From NCBI GenBank assembly GCA_902783305.1, contig CACZQU010000369.1, forward strand, positions 1 to 7,385: DNA of 7,385 nt. The letters run 5' to 3'. Numbering within the stretch: the stretch's first letter is position 1; the number at the start of each line of letters is the position of its first letter. Origin of the DNA: an uncultured Lachnospiraceae bacterium. Its GTDB lineage: Bacteria; Bacillota; Clostridia; Lachnospirales; Lachnospiraceae. A program made the position numbers and the translations under genes. Below the pieces are notes generated by a model. The model ran no database searches and was not told where the DNA came from. It was given only the letters and a program-made list of their open reading frames with translations. Positions 5,864-7,385 of this stretch are shown here, in pieces.

Positions 5864-7150
5864 ATAATAGGTAAAATCGAAGCCGTAGATCTGTACCGTA
5901 TCCCCATCCTGAATCCCGGCCGCTTCCAGCTCATCCAGAATGCCGCCTTCTTTGAGAAATCTCTGAAAGAACGCAAATCCCTTCTCGGAATCCAGATGGG
6001 TATAGCCCAGCATTTTTTCGATCCTCGGACCTTCTACCACAAAAACCGTCTCTTTCCCCTCACGCCGTTCGACAGTAAAGGGAAGGTTTTCTGCCATCAG
6101 GGCTTCCTGCGGATCGTACTCCGGCTCAAAAACAATCCTCTCCCTGGGAAGAGAGTCCAGAATTGATCTGACCGCAAATAGAAGCTCTCTCACACCTTCT
6201 CCCGAAACAGCAGAGATGGGAAAAACCTGCCAGCCCCTGGGCTCACATAACGTCCGGATTGCGCTCAGCACAGATTCCCTTTCCTCTTTGGTGAGACAGT
6301 CCATCTTGTTTGCCGCAATAACCTGTGGTCTGTCCTCCAGGTCCTTGCTGTACGCCCTGAGCTCCAGATTGATTTTCTCAATGTCTTCAAGGGGATCTCT
6401 TCCCTCTGTGGAAGCCGCATCCACAATATGAATGAGCACCCTGGTTCTCTCGATATGCCGCAGAAACTCATGCCCGAGACCGGCACCATCGCTGGCTCCT
6501 TCGATCAGTCCGGGGATATCCGCAATCACAAAGCCGCCGTTTTCCGTGTCCACGACACCCAGCCCCGGCTGCAGCGTGGTGAACGGATAATCGGCAATCT
6601 TTGGCCTGGCATTCGTCACACGGGAGAGAAACGTGGATTTTCCGGCATTGGGAAAACCGACCAGCCCCACATCCGCGATCACCTTCAGCTCCAGTCGTAC
6701 CTCCAGCTCCATAGCCGGCTGCCCGGCCTGGGCAAACCGCGGTACCTGCATTGTAGGTGTCGCGTAATTCATGTTTCCTTTTCCGCCCCGTCCGCCCCGA
6801 AGAGCCACAATCCTTCGGTTTCTGCCGGACATGTCGGCGATCACCTTGCCGCTCACCGATTCCAGAACGACCGTTCCTTCCGGTACCTTCAGAACCAGAT
6901 CCGCGCCGTCGCTTCCGTGCCGCCGGCTTTTGCCTCCATCCTGTCCGTCTTCAGCCTTATACCTGCGGTGATGCCGGTACTCGCCCAGGGTATTCATTCC
7001 CTCATCCACTTCAAAAATGATATCCCCGCCTCGTCCGCCGTCGCCGCCGTCAGGTCCGCCATTCGCCACAAATTTCTCCCTGCGGAAGCTTACATGCCCG
7101 TCTCCGCCTTTTCCGGAGGCGATAATGATCTTTGCTCTGTCTGCAAACAT
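5858..7150 (-). CDS. obgE: Obg GTPase (ObgE/CgtA)
   Basis: Obg is an essential ribosome-associated GTPase involved in 50S subunit assembly and in stress and stringent responses. The 430-residue protein has all three domains. The glycine-rich Obg fold (about 1-158) includes GKGGDGHVSFRREK, GGPDGGDGGRGG and GGRGGKGN. The G domain (about 159-332) has G1 GFPNAGKS (165-172), switch I YPFTT (188-192), G3 DIPGL (211-215), G4 NKMD (281-284) and G5 SAVSGEG (313-319). The OCT domain, typical of Gram-positive Obg proteins, covers about 350-428. No key GTPase residue is missing. The ATG at 7150 has AGGGAG upstream at a slightly long distance. It is the first gene of the run leading to rsfS. Downstream, its stop codon sits inside an inverted repeat. 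Confidence 0.98.
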   Translation of the reverse strand: MFADRAKIIIASGKGGDGHVSFRREKFVANGGPDGGDGGRGGDIIFEVDEGMNTLGEYRHHRRYKAEDGQDGGKSRRHGSDGADLVLKVPEGTVVLESVSGKVIADMSGRNRRIVALRGGRGGKGNMNYATPTMQVPRFAQAGQPAMELEVRLELKVIADVGLVGFPNAGKSTFLSRVTNARPKIADYPFTTLQPGLGVVDTENGGFVIADIPGLIEGASDGAGLGHEFLRHIERTRVLIHIVDAASTEGRDPLEDIEKINLELRAYSKDLEDRPQVIAANKMDCLTKEERESVLSAIRTLCEPRGWQVFPISAVSGEGVRELLFAVRSILDSLPRERIVFEPEYDPQEALMAENLPFTVERREGKETVFVVEGPRIEKMLGYTHLDSEKGFAFFQRFLKEGGILDELEAAGIQDGDTVQIYGFDFTYYK

Positions 7151-7302
7151 GCCGTTCTGTCTCCCTGATCAACGTATATACGACTACGGTGCAAAACCGT
7201 CATGCTCCCTCACAGACTTGTCCGCGATTGGAGCAATGCCTGTTCACGCCCCTGTTTTCATATGGAGCAGATTTACACCCCAGTCTCAAAGGATATCCGC
7301 TA
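7151..7302 (-). other. Upstream region of obgE
   Basis: About 150 bases between the terminator-like hairpin and obgE hold no convincing gene. Because that hairpin would stop transcription from upstream, a promoter for the obgE unit is expected here. I find no pair of boxes better than weak matches; TTGAGA at 7291-7286 followed by CATATG-like sequence is the nearest. I do not recognise a riboswitch. Confidence 0.35.
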
Positions 7303-7349
7303 TACGAAAAAGGCTTCAAACCATCTGCATGATTTGAAGCCTTTTCGTA
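7303..7349. terminator. Bidirectional intrinsic terminator upstream of obgE
   Basis: GGCTTCAAA (7312-7320) and TTTGAAGCC (7333-7341) form a 9-bp stem around a 12-base loop. It is flanked by AAAAA on the left (7307-7311) and TTTT on the right (7342-7345), so either strand gives a stem followed by a U run. On the minus strand the run is five T and would end a gene lying beyond 7385. The A/T flanks and TACG/CGTA also pair, with one bulge, lengthening the stem. Confidence 0.8.
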
Positions 7350-7362
7350 ACGGTTCAGTCAG
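7345..7362. repeat. Second copy of the 18-base dispersed repeat
   Basis: These 18 bases match 4691-4708 exactly on the opposite strand. Here they begin in the last T of the terminator's T run and continue toward the window edge, followed by a GC-rich segment ending GAGGCAC. An 18-base match by chance in a window this size is improbable, which supports a repeat family. Confidence 0.6.
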
Positions 7363-7385
7363 TGTCCCGCTTTGCTGCGAGGCAC

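Noticed and set aside
5722..5976. Minus-strand 84-codon frame across the obgE-yhbY gap
   Set aside because: It overlaps the 3' end of obgE in another frame and has no family-like sequence or ribosome binding site; the gap is better explained by inverted repeats.
6428..7168. Long plus-strand open frame (246 codons) opposite obgE
   Set aside because: It lies antisense to a complete, fully conserved Obg gene. Its product is low in recognisable motifs and reflects GC-rich glycine codons read on the other strand.
1..7385. Frequent ATCCGG and GGATCC hexamers across the window
   Set aside because: They appear mostly within codons such as Ile/Arg/Asp/Pro combinations; without background counts this is likely codon preference rather than a signal.
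1..7385. Mobile element, CRISPR array, toxin-antitoxin or defence system
   Set aside because: No regularly spaced repeats, transposase or integrase motifs, or defence-type domains were found; all nine genes are ordinary chromosomal neighbours.

Overview
The window reads as chromosomal core DNA from a Gram-positive Clostridia bacterium, most likely Lachnospiraceae-like. That placement is inferred from gene order (obgE-yhbY-nadD-yqeK-rsfS, then a HlyD-like membrane protein, then yggS-sepF-ylmH), from the protein sequences and from strong AGGAGG-type ribosome binding sites. I cannot name the genus. All nine genes are on the minus strand, so transcription runs from high to low coordinates. I see no CRISPR array, prophage, transposase, tRNA or rRNA.

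Right part (7385 to about 3570): a terminator-like hairpin near 7303-7349 probably ends a gene outside the window. Then come obgE (ribosome-associated GTPase), yhbY (CRM-domain RNA-binding protein), nadD (NAD synthesis), yqeK (HD-domain Ap4A hydrolase) and rsfS (ribosome silencing factor). This is the usual Firmicutes block joining ribosome assembly and dormancy with nucleotide and NAD metabolism. The last four genes are 28 to 49 bases apart. obgE is separated from yhbY by 188 bases rich in inverted repeats. A near-perfect 18-bp hairpin 49 bases after rsfS probably closes the unit.

Middle (about 3540 to 1957): a single-pass membrane protein with a HlyD/membrane-fusion-like outer part has its own recognisable promoter, a leader with two small hairpins, and apparently a TTG start behind an AAGGAGG site.

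Left part (about 1880 to 1): a second recognisable promoter precedes yggS (PLP homeostasis), sepF (FtsZ membrane anchor) and ylmH (S4 RNA-binding protein, cut by the window edge). These three are tightly packed and are the classical division-cluster neighbours of Gram-positive bacteria.

No clearly new multi-gene system is visible. The points worth a second look are: the orphan HlyD-like protein beside the division genes; the long, charge-segregated linker in SepF; a perfect 14-bp hairpin inside the ylmH coding sequence; and a dispersed palindromic repeat, with an 18-base exact match in opposite orientations at 4691-4708 and 7345-7362, sitting at gene ends.
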